From Diphasiastrum complanatum (taxonomy: Eukaryota > Streptophyta > Lycopodiopsida > Lycopodiales > Lycopodiaceae): a stretch of 64,000 bases of DNA. The stretch is from NCBI GenBank assembly GCA_029204225.1, contig CM055099.1:62790642-62854641 (forward strand). Direction: 5' to 3'. The notes under the pieces are model-generated. The model was not told the DNA's origin, did no database searches, and saw only the letters and a list, made by a program, of their open reading frames with translations. Positions 20,704-29,500 of the stretch are shown piece after piece (position 1 is the stretch's first letter; the number at the start of each line of letters is the position of its first letter). Position numbers and translations under genes: made by a program.

Positions 20704-21060
20704 GATTAAATAGCATGCCGCTCAAACTATAAGTACATATGTGAATAACAGCTTGTTTTGTGAATAGAGAACTAAATAGCCAGCGAATAAAAGCATGAAT
20801 GCTGGCTTACCGCTTCACTTGCTATTTACTCAGCTGAAAGTATTTTGCAAAATCTGTATGGGTATTAGAGAACTCATGGAGATACGTTAACATAGAGATT
20901 ACATAACAATATACCTTGAGTTATTCTAAATGGCTCTTGAATGCTTGTATATGCTACTTCGATTGTGGTTGCATTAATTCAATTAAGTTGTCTATCTCCA
21001 TTGAATCAATGCTGAATAATTTGAATCAAGAGCATATCCACCCCAATCTTCAACATTTAA

Positions 21061-21445
21061 ATTACACGCTAAGATTCTCTAGCTATGCTAGAAAGCAGGA
21101 CTTAGGCTTAGGCTAGAAAGCATGAAAGAGAGAATATTTAAAAAGAGGCTTAAGAAGAGCAATCATCATCAACCGAGTAAAAGACTACAATGATGCCCTA
21201 TATATACACCCTACCAATGAACCCCAAAGTAGGAATTTAAAAGTAGAGGGAGGCAAAAGATTTGGAGGGAAAATAGTGCACCCCCCAATAGGAGACCCCC
21301 ACTTCAAATCAATATGACCAAGTCCTAAAAATGTGACCAAATAGGGCCCCAAGGCCAATACATGAATAAAAATGGCGCATAGGTCTGCTTATGCATAATA
21401 AAGAACACGGCGAATGTAATGAGCCGAGTTCATAACTCTCTCCTG
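21061..21445 (-). repeat. Gypsy-family LTR remnant (minus orientation)
   Basis: Its reverse complement matches the plus-strand LTR at 41060-41437, sharing CTCGGCTCATTACATTCG, the CAATCATCATCAAC / GTTGATGATGATTG block and CTAGCTATGCTAGAAAGCAGGACTTA. No protein-coding part adjoins it on this side. The copia element at 21544 is inserted about 100 bp from it, and related internal sequence reappears on the far side of the copia element at 31909. Confidence 0.75.
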
Positions 21446-21543
21446 CAGAAAAACAAAGCCCTCCACAGAAGCATAATGACTATCTCAAAAACAATAATGT
21501 AAAGTATGCTAAATATTGAAAAAGTATGAACTAATGAAAATAT

Positions 21544-21610
21544 TGTAGGAAAGCAAGAGTCAAGTCACCAAGATCTAGTTATCAATCAATCTCCACAAGA
21601 AACAAGAGAG
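21544..21610 (-). repeat. Copia 3' LTR, distal 67 bp (separated part)
   Basis: TGTAGGAAAGCAAGAGTCAA.. to ..AACAAGAGAG matches 31459-31525 with one or two differences. The remaining LTR continues at 26101, after the inserted segment. Confidence 0.93.
21606..21610. other. Putative 5-bp target duplication (GAGAG), left copy
   Basis: GAGAG is the last LTR sequence before the insertion and is found again at 26096-26100, just before the LTR resumes with GCTGGGCGCC. The intact LTR has GAGAGAAGAGGCTGGG here, so the pre-insertion allele must have differed slightly, or the duplication is fortuitous in this purine-rich stretch. Confidence 0.6.
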
Positions 21611-21612
21611 TT

Positions 21613-21630
21613 CACTAATCATGATTAGTG
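21613..21630. repeat. 18-bp perfect palindrome at the insertion's left end
   Basis: CACTAATCATGATTAGTG is its own reverse complement and begins 2 bp inside the insertion border. A related inverted copy lies near the right end at 26004-26023. Confidence 0.8.
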
Positions 21631-21834
21631 TTAATGACGACACGTGTGCCAATAAAAGAATGGCAATTGAGCAGCAATGGCCCATATGACATGGCAAATT
21701 GTATGGTGTAGATTAAATTAAGTGTGGGACCACTAAGTACACCTCTAGCATTAACCCTACATTAACTCTACATTACTATTTTTGAACAATCGAGAGATCT
21801 TTTTGGAATGCTTGCTATAATTGGAATGGCACAC

Positions 21835-21841
21835 TATATAA
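21835..21841 (+). promoter_or_regulatory. TATA box candidate of the H3-like gene
   Basis: TATATAA (in CACTATATAAGGGTG) lies 167 bp upstream of the ATG at 22008 and within the insertion. A transcript starting about 30 bp downstream would have a roughly 140-nt leader. Confidence 0.55.
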
Positions 21842-21992
21842 GGGTGTGTGGGTCCCCATTTCGCCATTTCATCCTTAGAGTGAGAGAGTTTCCTTTATTT
21901 TTCATAGGTTGATATCATCCTTCTATGCTCACACAAGTGCAAATTAGTGTCATTATTGCAATTCCTATACATTAGTACTCTATTATATCCGC

Positions 21993-22004
21993 ATGGCGAC
22001 CTAG
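21993..22004 (+). promoter_or_regulatory. Minimal upstream ORF (Met-Ala-Thr-stop)
   Basis: ATGGCGACCTAG ends 3 nt before the ATG of the H3-like ORF. If transcribed, this four-codon uORF sits where it would force reinitiation or leaky scanning. Significance is inferred only. Confidence 0.4.
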
Positions 22005-22007
22005 TTT

Positions 22008-23369
22008 ATGGCACGTACGAAACAAACAGCCAGGAGGAATCCAAGGGAAACAGCGTTATTGCACCAAGCTGCTTTAGAAGCAATAGAAGCTCGGGAAAGG
22101 CGCTCGAGGACTAGGAGTAGGAGCAGAAGTAGCAGCATTGAACCTGTGGTGGTGGAAATGGACAGGAGTCAGGATGAGCAGGCAACAATAGATGATCCTG
22201 GGGAAGTTCCCATGGATTGTGAGCAGGTGCAGGGGCAGCAGCAGGTGGCAATGGAAGAGCTTGGGCAACAGCAAGCGGCAATGGATGAGCAGGGGCAGGA
22301 GCAGGGGCAGCAACAAACACCTCTGGATGAGCAGCATATGGCCAGAGCAGCAGAGGATGTCCTGCTGCATGATTTTGGTGTGAGGTCAGTGCTGGGAAGC
22401 CCCTCTCCAACACAGAGCCAGCGCGACGCCACTCAGGCTTTTCTAGACAGTGAGGTAGCTGCTTCCGGGCCGATTCCCAATGATTTCCTTGGGATCTTCG
22501 ACAATCACGGTCCTCAGGAACAGGTGCCTCTTGATGGCTTTGCAGTTGGTTCGTCAAGAGTCGGAGCAGCTTCAGGGGACTCCACTCCGACACAATCACT
22601 CGGACATGTGCAAGGGCCTGTAATGGGGCCCATGATGTCCTTGCTCGTCGGCTCGGACCAGACACCCCACGCAGAAGCCGTTGGGGAGGCTTCTCAGCAT
22701 GTCACACCCACATCACGGCCGAAAGCTAAAGCTGTTCATTGAAAGAGAGGTCGCTCGAAGCCTCGACGCCTTCCGCGGACCATTTCTCAAGCACAGCCGC
22801 AGCCGGAAGCTCCCCAGGTGCCTCGAGATCAATCAGCACCAGAGGTGCCGCAGGACCCCCCGCAGGACCCTCCCACGCAAGATGAGGCAGGACCTAGCCA
22901 GCCAGCAACACGGAAAAGGGCAGCCACACCACCAGCACCCTGCCAAGGCAAGGTCCTCAGAAGGATGCAGCCTCCGCAACCACGCCGCCGAAGGAAGAGC
23001 CGAATTCCGAACTGGTATAAGGAGATTCAAAAATACCAGAAATCCACGGAATTCCTCATACCGAGAGCTCCATTTGTCCGAACGATCAAGGAGATCATGG
23101 AAGAATTCTCCCTTGGGCTCAGAATTACGGGCGAGGCTGCTTCGGCTATCCAAGAGGCGGCAAAGATGTATCTAACAAATTTGTTTGAAGACTCATTTTT
23201 GTGTGTTGTCCATTGTAAGAGAGTTACTATACTTCCAAAGGACAAGTTGTTGGCAAAGAGGCTGAGACGTGAGAGGAATCAAAAACAATGTACTCCAAAT
23301 TTCGAGATAATAGTATTAGATCATTTTTGTCATCCAACTGTTGAATTATTGTGTGAATTCATTTTATGA
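22008..23369 (+). CDS. Histone H3-like protein with a very long tail; one in-frame TGA
   Basis: ATG at 22008 encodes MARTKQTAR, identical to the start of canonical H3, then RNPRE, so the K9 and S10 positions are lost. An RS-rich patch follows (RRSRTRSRSRSSS, near residue 35), then Gln/Glu-rich repeats (GQQQ.AM.E, residues 80-110), and Ser/Pro/Thr-Gln motifs. Codon 245 (22740-22742) is TGA; the same frame then stays open for 208 more codons, through basic patches (KRGRSKPRR, RKRAA, RRRRKSR) and a complete histone fold. The fold spans about residues 336-423: WYKEIQKYQKSTEFLI, APFVRTIKEI, EAASAIQEAAKMYL, NLFEDSFLC, HCKRVTILPKD. A 30-residue C-terminal extension ends at a TGA at 23367. Loop 1 has canonical H3 length, whereas LLIPRAPF resembles plant CENH3. 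The ORF is intronless. It is a divergent H3 variant, a mobile-element-captured H3, or a recent pseudogene. Confidence 0.72.
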
Positions 23370-23437
23370 TGAAATACAGTTTTCTGTGAATGTTTTTGGT
23401 TCACTAAATTTTCTATCAGAGTGTATATCAAATGCTG

Positions 23438-23690
23438 ATTTTCACGCAAGGGCGCGGACAGAGGCCGTTTGACTGGGTCAAACGGCCCTCCTCCGCGCCC
23501 TTGCGTGAAAATCACGCAAGGGCGCGGACAGAGGGAGTTTGACTGGGTCAACCGGCCCCCCTCCGCGCCCTTGCACACAAGGGCGCGGACAGAGGGCGTT
23601 TGAACAGGTCAAACGGCCCCCCTCCGCGCCCTTGCGTGCAAATCACGCCAGGGTGCGGAGGGGGGCCATTTGAAGTTCAAAATGGCACTT
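23438..23690. repeat. GC-rich array of three hairpins between convergent genes
   Basis: Three tandem units (about 23438-23522, 23521-23574, 23574-23642) each have arms AAGGGCGCGGA / TCCGCGCCCTT enclosing a second inverted pair (GTTTGAC..GTCAAAC-like). In unit 1 the outer arms extend to 21 bp. A degenerate fourth piece with a small stem (GCCATTT..AAATGGC) follows. GC content contrasts sharply with the AT-rich flanks. The array begins about 70 bp after the H3-like stop and lies near the end of the convergent gene, where it could act in termination, small-RNA production, or as a nested foldback element. Confidence 0.8.
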
Positions 23691-23889
23691 TAATGCCCTT
23701 AAATTTAGATGATTGGTAAAAATTTTCATAACCTACCATAATGAATGAAATTTTCGAACGCATGCAGTTTGAACTGAAATATTTTTGAAAAAAGATCACA
23801 TTTTCCTTTAAAATTCTTTTCCATTAGCCAGTGCTTCCAGTAGTGACTCTGATCTATTTTCTAGTCCTACTGTTGGCTTCATTAACTCC

Positions 23890-25708
23890 GATGCTAACTT
23901 AGCAGCATCAGCATGCTCCTCATATGGTCCAACCGCTGAGGCCAGAAGTAATCTGGACTCAAACCCCGGGCAGAAGTCTTGCAAGATAGCGCTCCTTCAT
24001 ACACAGTAGGCCTTTGGTGCAGTCTGTGGAAGTGGAGCATCTGCAAGATGCTTTGATAATGCTTTGCACTTGACCAGCTCAGTGGGCCCATCAGGACTAT
24101 ACTCATTGCTGAAACAGAAGATATAGTTGTCAGGGAATTGTCCAATGTAGTATGCCAGGGATGCATCTGACCTTCGCTCTGTTCGGTCCTCACGAGAACC
24201 TCCGCTCCTCATTGCAAAACTGTCAATCTATAAAACCACTGAAATATCTCTACCAAGGCATTGCTAAGACCTTTACCTCCACCATGTCTTGAATTTTTGA
24301 AATACGCAGCCTTGGCCCTGTAATGACTCTTCTCCATCCCTTGGGTATTCCAAATAGCCAATGATCCATATGTCTTAGAAAATCAAGGTCCATGAGCGTA
24401 CAAAATGTGCTGTTTGCAAAAGAATCTAATTAGTACATTTCACTTGGATAGAACTTACAAAGAAAAAATAAAGACAAAACACTGACCATATAATGAGTGA
24501 TGTGTGTTTCTCCCCATGCATCAATCATCAATCGAGTAAATGCTTGTACTTCCGTCTGATATCTATCGTAATCTTCCTCCCTCAAGTCTTTTTTTATTGA
24601 TAGTCAGTGACAAAGCATCAAATGCTTGCCACACCTTTGCACGTGTGGCAGCCATACAGGGATCCGAGCCAATATTTGTTGTGCATTCACACACTCTCTT
24701 CCAATACTCCCATATTATAATGAAAACGAACAATAGATCCCTTTTGCTTGCTGGATATTTTAAAAGTATCCTGAATATGGAAGAATCCACCTAATTCATT
24801 TTCTATAAATGAATTGCATTCTTGCTTTGTAGTTTGAAGCAATTTGTAAGCAGGTAATATTTGATGTCGTTTCAATCCGTTTTGGTCAGATTTTTTCATA
24901 AATTTTTTCAATGCTCTATATCCCTTTCGACTCACACCTCTTTGATCATATGCATAAACTATTTCGGTTGAAACCTAGTAGCAAGTCTTCTTGCAATATT
25001 TAAACGAAATGAATCACTCGTTTCATTTTCCACAATCTGCATCAAATATTTACCCTTCATGAATTGCTTCATATGTTTGGTGCTTTGGAAATGATCTCCG
25101 ACCATGTTATTCAAAAATTCTTTCGTCAATCTCTTGCATCTTTTACTAGCACTACCACCTGGTGTCAGAACATCTAGTTTGCGCCTTTTAGTATTGTCTT
25201 TTGATTGGTCATCCGTTGAGACTCGACACTTTCGCTGAAATCCATATAATATCTTTTGAAGACTAATGTTTAAAGATTGCAATTCTTCAAACTTTGTCAC
25301 AGATGTGGTGAGCTCTAATTTTGAATTTGTTATCTCTTTAGCCAATGTCTGATTTGTTTGTTGCAATGATTTTAATTGCTCATTCATGTATGTAATATGA
25401 ATGTTTGCACTATTCTCTAGCATTTCAGCTTGGATTCTTTGAGAATCCATAACTTGACAGCAGCCAAGAAGTCCGTTGGCACCATCACCAACGAACCTTA
25501 ACAAACTATGTACATCACAAAATTGAGGAGAAATATTGGTCGATGGATTAGGTGGATAAAAATCACCTTTTACCCATAGATCGATATTTTTCATTCCTTT
25601 TAACCTCCAACAATGCATTTCGTATGAGTTCAGATTAACACCCCATGCAGCTTTGATTGTGAAATACTCCTTCTCTAAGTTCACATGCAAGTGACATTTT
25701 GTTCCCAT
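23890..25708 (-). pseudogene. Unrecognised gene of the insertion: coiled-coil basic protein, frameshifted
   Basis: The first ATG at 25708 (MGTKCHLHVNLEKEYFTIKA) opens a frame to 24959. It contains a coiled coil (about 25430-25230, EQLKSLQQTNQTLAKEITNS) and a basic NLS-like patch (KRRKLDV, SKRCKRL). Apparent one-base slips continue the protein in other frames: VYAYDQRGVSRKGYRALKKF near 24950-24880, then MAATRAKVWQAFDALSL near 24650, then after an A-run DLREEDYDRYQTEVQAF and THITHYM to about 24490. A possible exon follows (LDFLRHMDHWLFGIPKGWRR, 24410-24290; donor-like GAG|GTAAAG), then ASLAYYIGQFPDNYIFCFSN (24150-24090). It may be a transposon-encoded or captured gene. I do not recognise the family, and frame damage suggests decay unless some gaps are introns. 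Confidence 0.5.
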
Positions 25709-26003
25709 CTTGAAAAAGTCCAAGGTCCAAGAAGATCTTCAAAAACGAATTTGGCTTAATGTTAGTTTGAAGTATGCATTTGAAATGAGCTAGACATGGA
25801 GTATTGTGTCATGCCTAGGTCCTATGTGTTGTACTTTTGGGATGACACTCAATGATAGGTTTTGTCCTACTCTAAGGTTACCCTAGTATAGTCTATGTAA
25901 CAAACCTACTAAAGTCTATGAAAATAGATCTTAGAGATAGCTCTTAACTCATGCTCACTCTATGTGGTAACCCATGGTAAAGGTGCCACGTAAAATGGAT
26001 TAG

Positions 26004-26023
26004 CATTACACTAATTATGATTA
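26004..26023. repeat. Inverted match to the left end of the insertion (TIR-like)
   Basis: CATTACACTAATTATGATTA reverse-complements to a near-match of 21616-21636. The stretch beyond it (26024-26095) would lie outside a TIR, so the termini are unresolved. Confidence 0.5.
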
Positions 26024-26047
26024 AGAAACTTGTTTAGGCAAGGAAGA

Positions 26048-26090
26048 GGCCCTTTTTGAGTTCAAAAACTTTTTGAGTTCAAAAAGGGCC
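26048..26090. repeat. Short hairpin at the insertion's right end
   Basis: GGCCCTTTTTGAGTTC.. and its inverse ..GAGTTCAAAAAGGGCC flank a 2-bp centre. The same stretch also holds a direct repeat TTTTTGAGTTCAAAAA. It ends 5 bp before the border. Confidence 0.7.
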
Positions 26091-26100
26091 CTAATGAGAG

Positions 26101-26480
26101 GCTGGGCGCCCAACTCTAGGAGAGGGCGAGAGAGAAAACAACAACAAGAGCAATGGAGAGCAATGCTTAGCCAAACTGTTCAAAATGGAATACACAATGA
26201 GCATCTAAGTACTCTACCTGGATGTGGCCAAATGCCACCAAACCCTAAGGTTAACCACTTACTAAATGTAGGGCACCCCCAAAAGACAAGATAGGGCCCC
26301 TAAACAAAATTAGACCTCTAAGGACCCACGAGTCAGTACATGACCAAAATTGGGTCCAGCTGAATTTAAGACAAACTTAAGATGGCCTAAATAACTAAAT
26401 ACCCTTGGTTACACAAATCTCGCCCTTTTGGGTCAAAGTAACCTATGGATTAACTTTAGCATAGTTATTTATTTCTAACA
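26101..26480 (-). repeat. Copia 3' LTR, proximal 380 bp
   Basis: GCTGGGCGCCCAACTCTAGG.. to ..TTATTTCTAACA matches 31534-31908 with roughly ten substitutions. The polypurine tract abuts it at 26481-26488. Confidence 0.93.
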
Positions 26481-26517
26481 CCCTCCTTAAATGACAATGC
26501 AAAAATTGAAATCTTCA

Positions 26518-29500
26518 CTATGTAACAAAACCAACACGTGGTATCAAATTTAAAGCTTTGCATAAAGCTTCAAATCTGACTCTAGGCAATGCCTTAGTGA
26601 AGAGGTCTTCAAGTAAACTGTCGCCATCATGAAGTCTCTCCCGAACAAAGTGATAATGGATCTCGATGTGCTTCGTCCTCACATGAAAAACAGGATTCCG
26701 TGCAATGGCAATAGCACTTTGACTATCACTCAAGATAAGAGTGGCTGAGGGCTCACCAAACTTCATGTCAACAAGTAGTCTTCTCAGCCATAAACACTCT
26801 GTTGTGGCTGAAAATATCGCTCTATATTCTGCCTCACTAGAAGAAGTAGCAACAGTGGGCTGCTTTTTTCTTGACCACGAAATTGCAGAATTTCCATAGA
26901 AAAAGCAATGTCCACTTGTAGAGCGTCTAGTGTCTTGATTTCCACCCCAATCCGATTCACTAGAACCAACTAAACATGCATCATCACAAGCAGGAAAAAC
27001 CAGTCCATGACTTCTTATTCCTTGAAAGATCCTCTTCAACGCTTTCCAATGTGATGTCATCGGGGCATGCATGAATTGACTCATGAGTGAGACACTATAA
27101 GAAATGTCCGTCTTGAATTACATAGGTGAATGAGACAACCAATAGCTTGACAATATAAAGTAGTATCAAATGGTTCACCATCACCTTGACTACTTAATTT
27201 CAATAGGTGTAGCAACCAGCTTGCAATCTTCCATCTTGAACCGCTTCAAAATCTGCCCAATGTAGCGTTCTTGAGAGATGAAAATTCCAGCCCCTTCTTG
27301 TACAAATTCAAGAACAAGATAAAAGTGCAATAGGCCTAAATTTGAGGTTTCAAAAACCATACCAAGATCAAGTATTACGGCATCAATCTGCTGCTCATTA
27401 CTTCCCGTAATAATAATATCATCAACATAAAGCAAAATAATAATGATATAATCTGAAGTATCCTTGACATAAAGAGTAGATTCGCGAGGACTATTAGTAA
27501 ACCCACGATCACAAAAGTAGGCATGTATCTTTTGATATCACATCCTCGGAGCTTGCTTCAGTCCATAAAGTGCCTTCTTGAGAAGACAAACTTTATCTTC
27601 TTGGCCTTCAACCAAAAAACCAGCAGGTTGTTGAAGGTACACTTCCTCATTGAGATCACCATTGAGGAATGCTATCTTTATGTCAAGTTGCCGCAAACGC
27701 CAACCAAAGTGGACAGCCAAAGAGGTTACTACCCTCACAGTAGTCATCCGAGCAGTAGGAGAAAAAGTCTCCTCATAATCAATCCCCTTTTGTTGAGAAT
27801 AGCCTTTGGCAACGAGCCTTGCCTTGTCCCTTTCAATGGTACCATCTACCTTATACTTGATTTTGTATACCCATTTAGAACCAATTGCCTTCTTCCCATG
27901 AGGAAGATCAACAAGAACCCAAATCGGGTTCTTCATAAGTGAGTCATACTCATCTTGCATCGCATCCTCCCAACATTTTACTCCCTTGGCCTGCTTATAA
28001 AAATCAGGTTCTTTCGCAATATCTCCATGAGATGTAAGAGCAAAATCTGAAAAATCAGCATAGTCCACTGATTTTGTAGAGGCACGTGTCTTTCCATCAT
28101 AAAATGAACTTACTTTGTTGTCCCGCAAAGTCGACAACAGCCACCGTGGCACTGTTTTGGGCTGTCCAACAGCCATGTCTCTTCTTACAATTTGCCGTCC
28201 AAGATCCTCCGACACCGCACTTGGCTGTCCAAGATCTTCCAAAACTAATCCTTGCTGTCCAACAGTTCCTGCAGGCTGATTATGAGCAACAATGGGCGGT
28301 TCTTGATGAACATTAGGCTCTAAACTTGATGAGGTGTTGGGCAGGTTGAAACTGGTTGATTGTTGCCCCTTATCTCTAGCAATAGAAGATGGTACCAAAT
28401 CTGGAAAAACTTCAACATTCACACTATGTGGGCTGTCCCCCTTCAAGATATGAGTTGGGGCCACATCCAATGAATTCTTTTCATCAAAATGCACATCACG
28501 ACTAACAATAATCTTGTTAGTGCTCAAATTGAACAGCCTATAGCCTTTGCTTTCACTACTATAGCCAACAAAAATGTGTTTAACTCCTTTATCCTCAAGT
28601 TTTTTACGAAGTTTATTTGGAACAAAAGCATAAGCCGTACAACCAAAAATGCGAAAGTGAGAGATTGTAGGCTTCTTTCCATACCAAACTTCATAAGGAG
28701 TTAATACTTTCAATGCTTTATTAGGACAACAATTGCTTATGTATGCTGCCGTTATAACCGCTTCAGCCCAAAACTTGTGAGGCAGCCCCTTTGCTTTGAG
28801 CATGCAATGGGCCATCTCCATAAGTGTGCGATTCTTTCGCTCGGCAACACCATTTTGTTGAGGCGTATAGGGAGTTGTCATTTGATGTAGAATTCCCTTT
28901 TCTCAAAGAAATGCACCGAACATATTCAAAGAATGCCCAAACTGATTTTCCACCATTGCTAGAAAATCTTTGAAACGTTGAAAAACTTTCGATTTAGCCT
29001 TCATAGGATAGATCCATGTAAAACGGGAAAAGTCATCAATAAAAGTCACAAAATAGATGCACTTTCCAATGGATTCGGTCCTCATTAGATCACAAACATC
29101 ACTATGAACCAAATCAAATTTATCAAGAACCCTTATAGTTCCATCAATTGGAAAAGGTTTCCTTTGAAACTTTCCAAGTATGCACCCCTCGCATACATGC
29201 CCTTCCGGCTGCTCAATAGTAGGAATGTCTTCTACCATATTAAATGTCTTCAGCTTCTTCAAACTTGCAAAGTTGAGATGCCCAAACCTTGCATGCCACA
29301 ATTCAACCAACTCCAATGATTGTGATGTAGAAGCAACAAGACATGTAGAGGGAATTCGTCGCTCATATGTATTCATAATGAATAAGCCAGCAGCATTGTT
29401 CCCAAAACAATAATCAAGAGTGATCTTTTAGGATCCTTGACAAGACACTTATCTTCTTTGAACTCAACTAGTCCTTGCTTCAAAATAGTTGAAACCGAAA

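Larger units (their letters stand above)
21611..26095. mobile_element. 4,485-bp insertion in the copia LTR carrying an H3-like gene and an unknown convergent gene
   Basis: Both outer borders are defined by interrupted LTR homology, not by guess. Contents, left to right: an 18-bp perfect palindrome (21613-21630), a TATA-like box, the histone H3-like ORF (plus), a three-hairpin GC-rich array, and an unrecognised coiled-coil gene (minus). Near the right end, 26004-26023 is an inverted match to 21616-21636 (TAATCATRATTAGTGT-AATG), about 70 bp inside the right border, and could be a terminal inverted repeat. A further inverted unit (26048-26090) follows. No known transposase motif is recognised, so class is open. 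Confidence 0.8.

Noticed and set aside
22008-22742. Tail ORF as an independent SR-type splicing factor
   Set aside because: The RS patch is short, no RRM is present, and the same frame resumes after one stop into a histone fold. The H3 start motif favours a single histone-like gene.
23438-23690. CRISPR-like array
   Set aside because: Units are self-complementary hairpins without unique spacers, in a plant genome.
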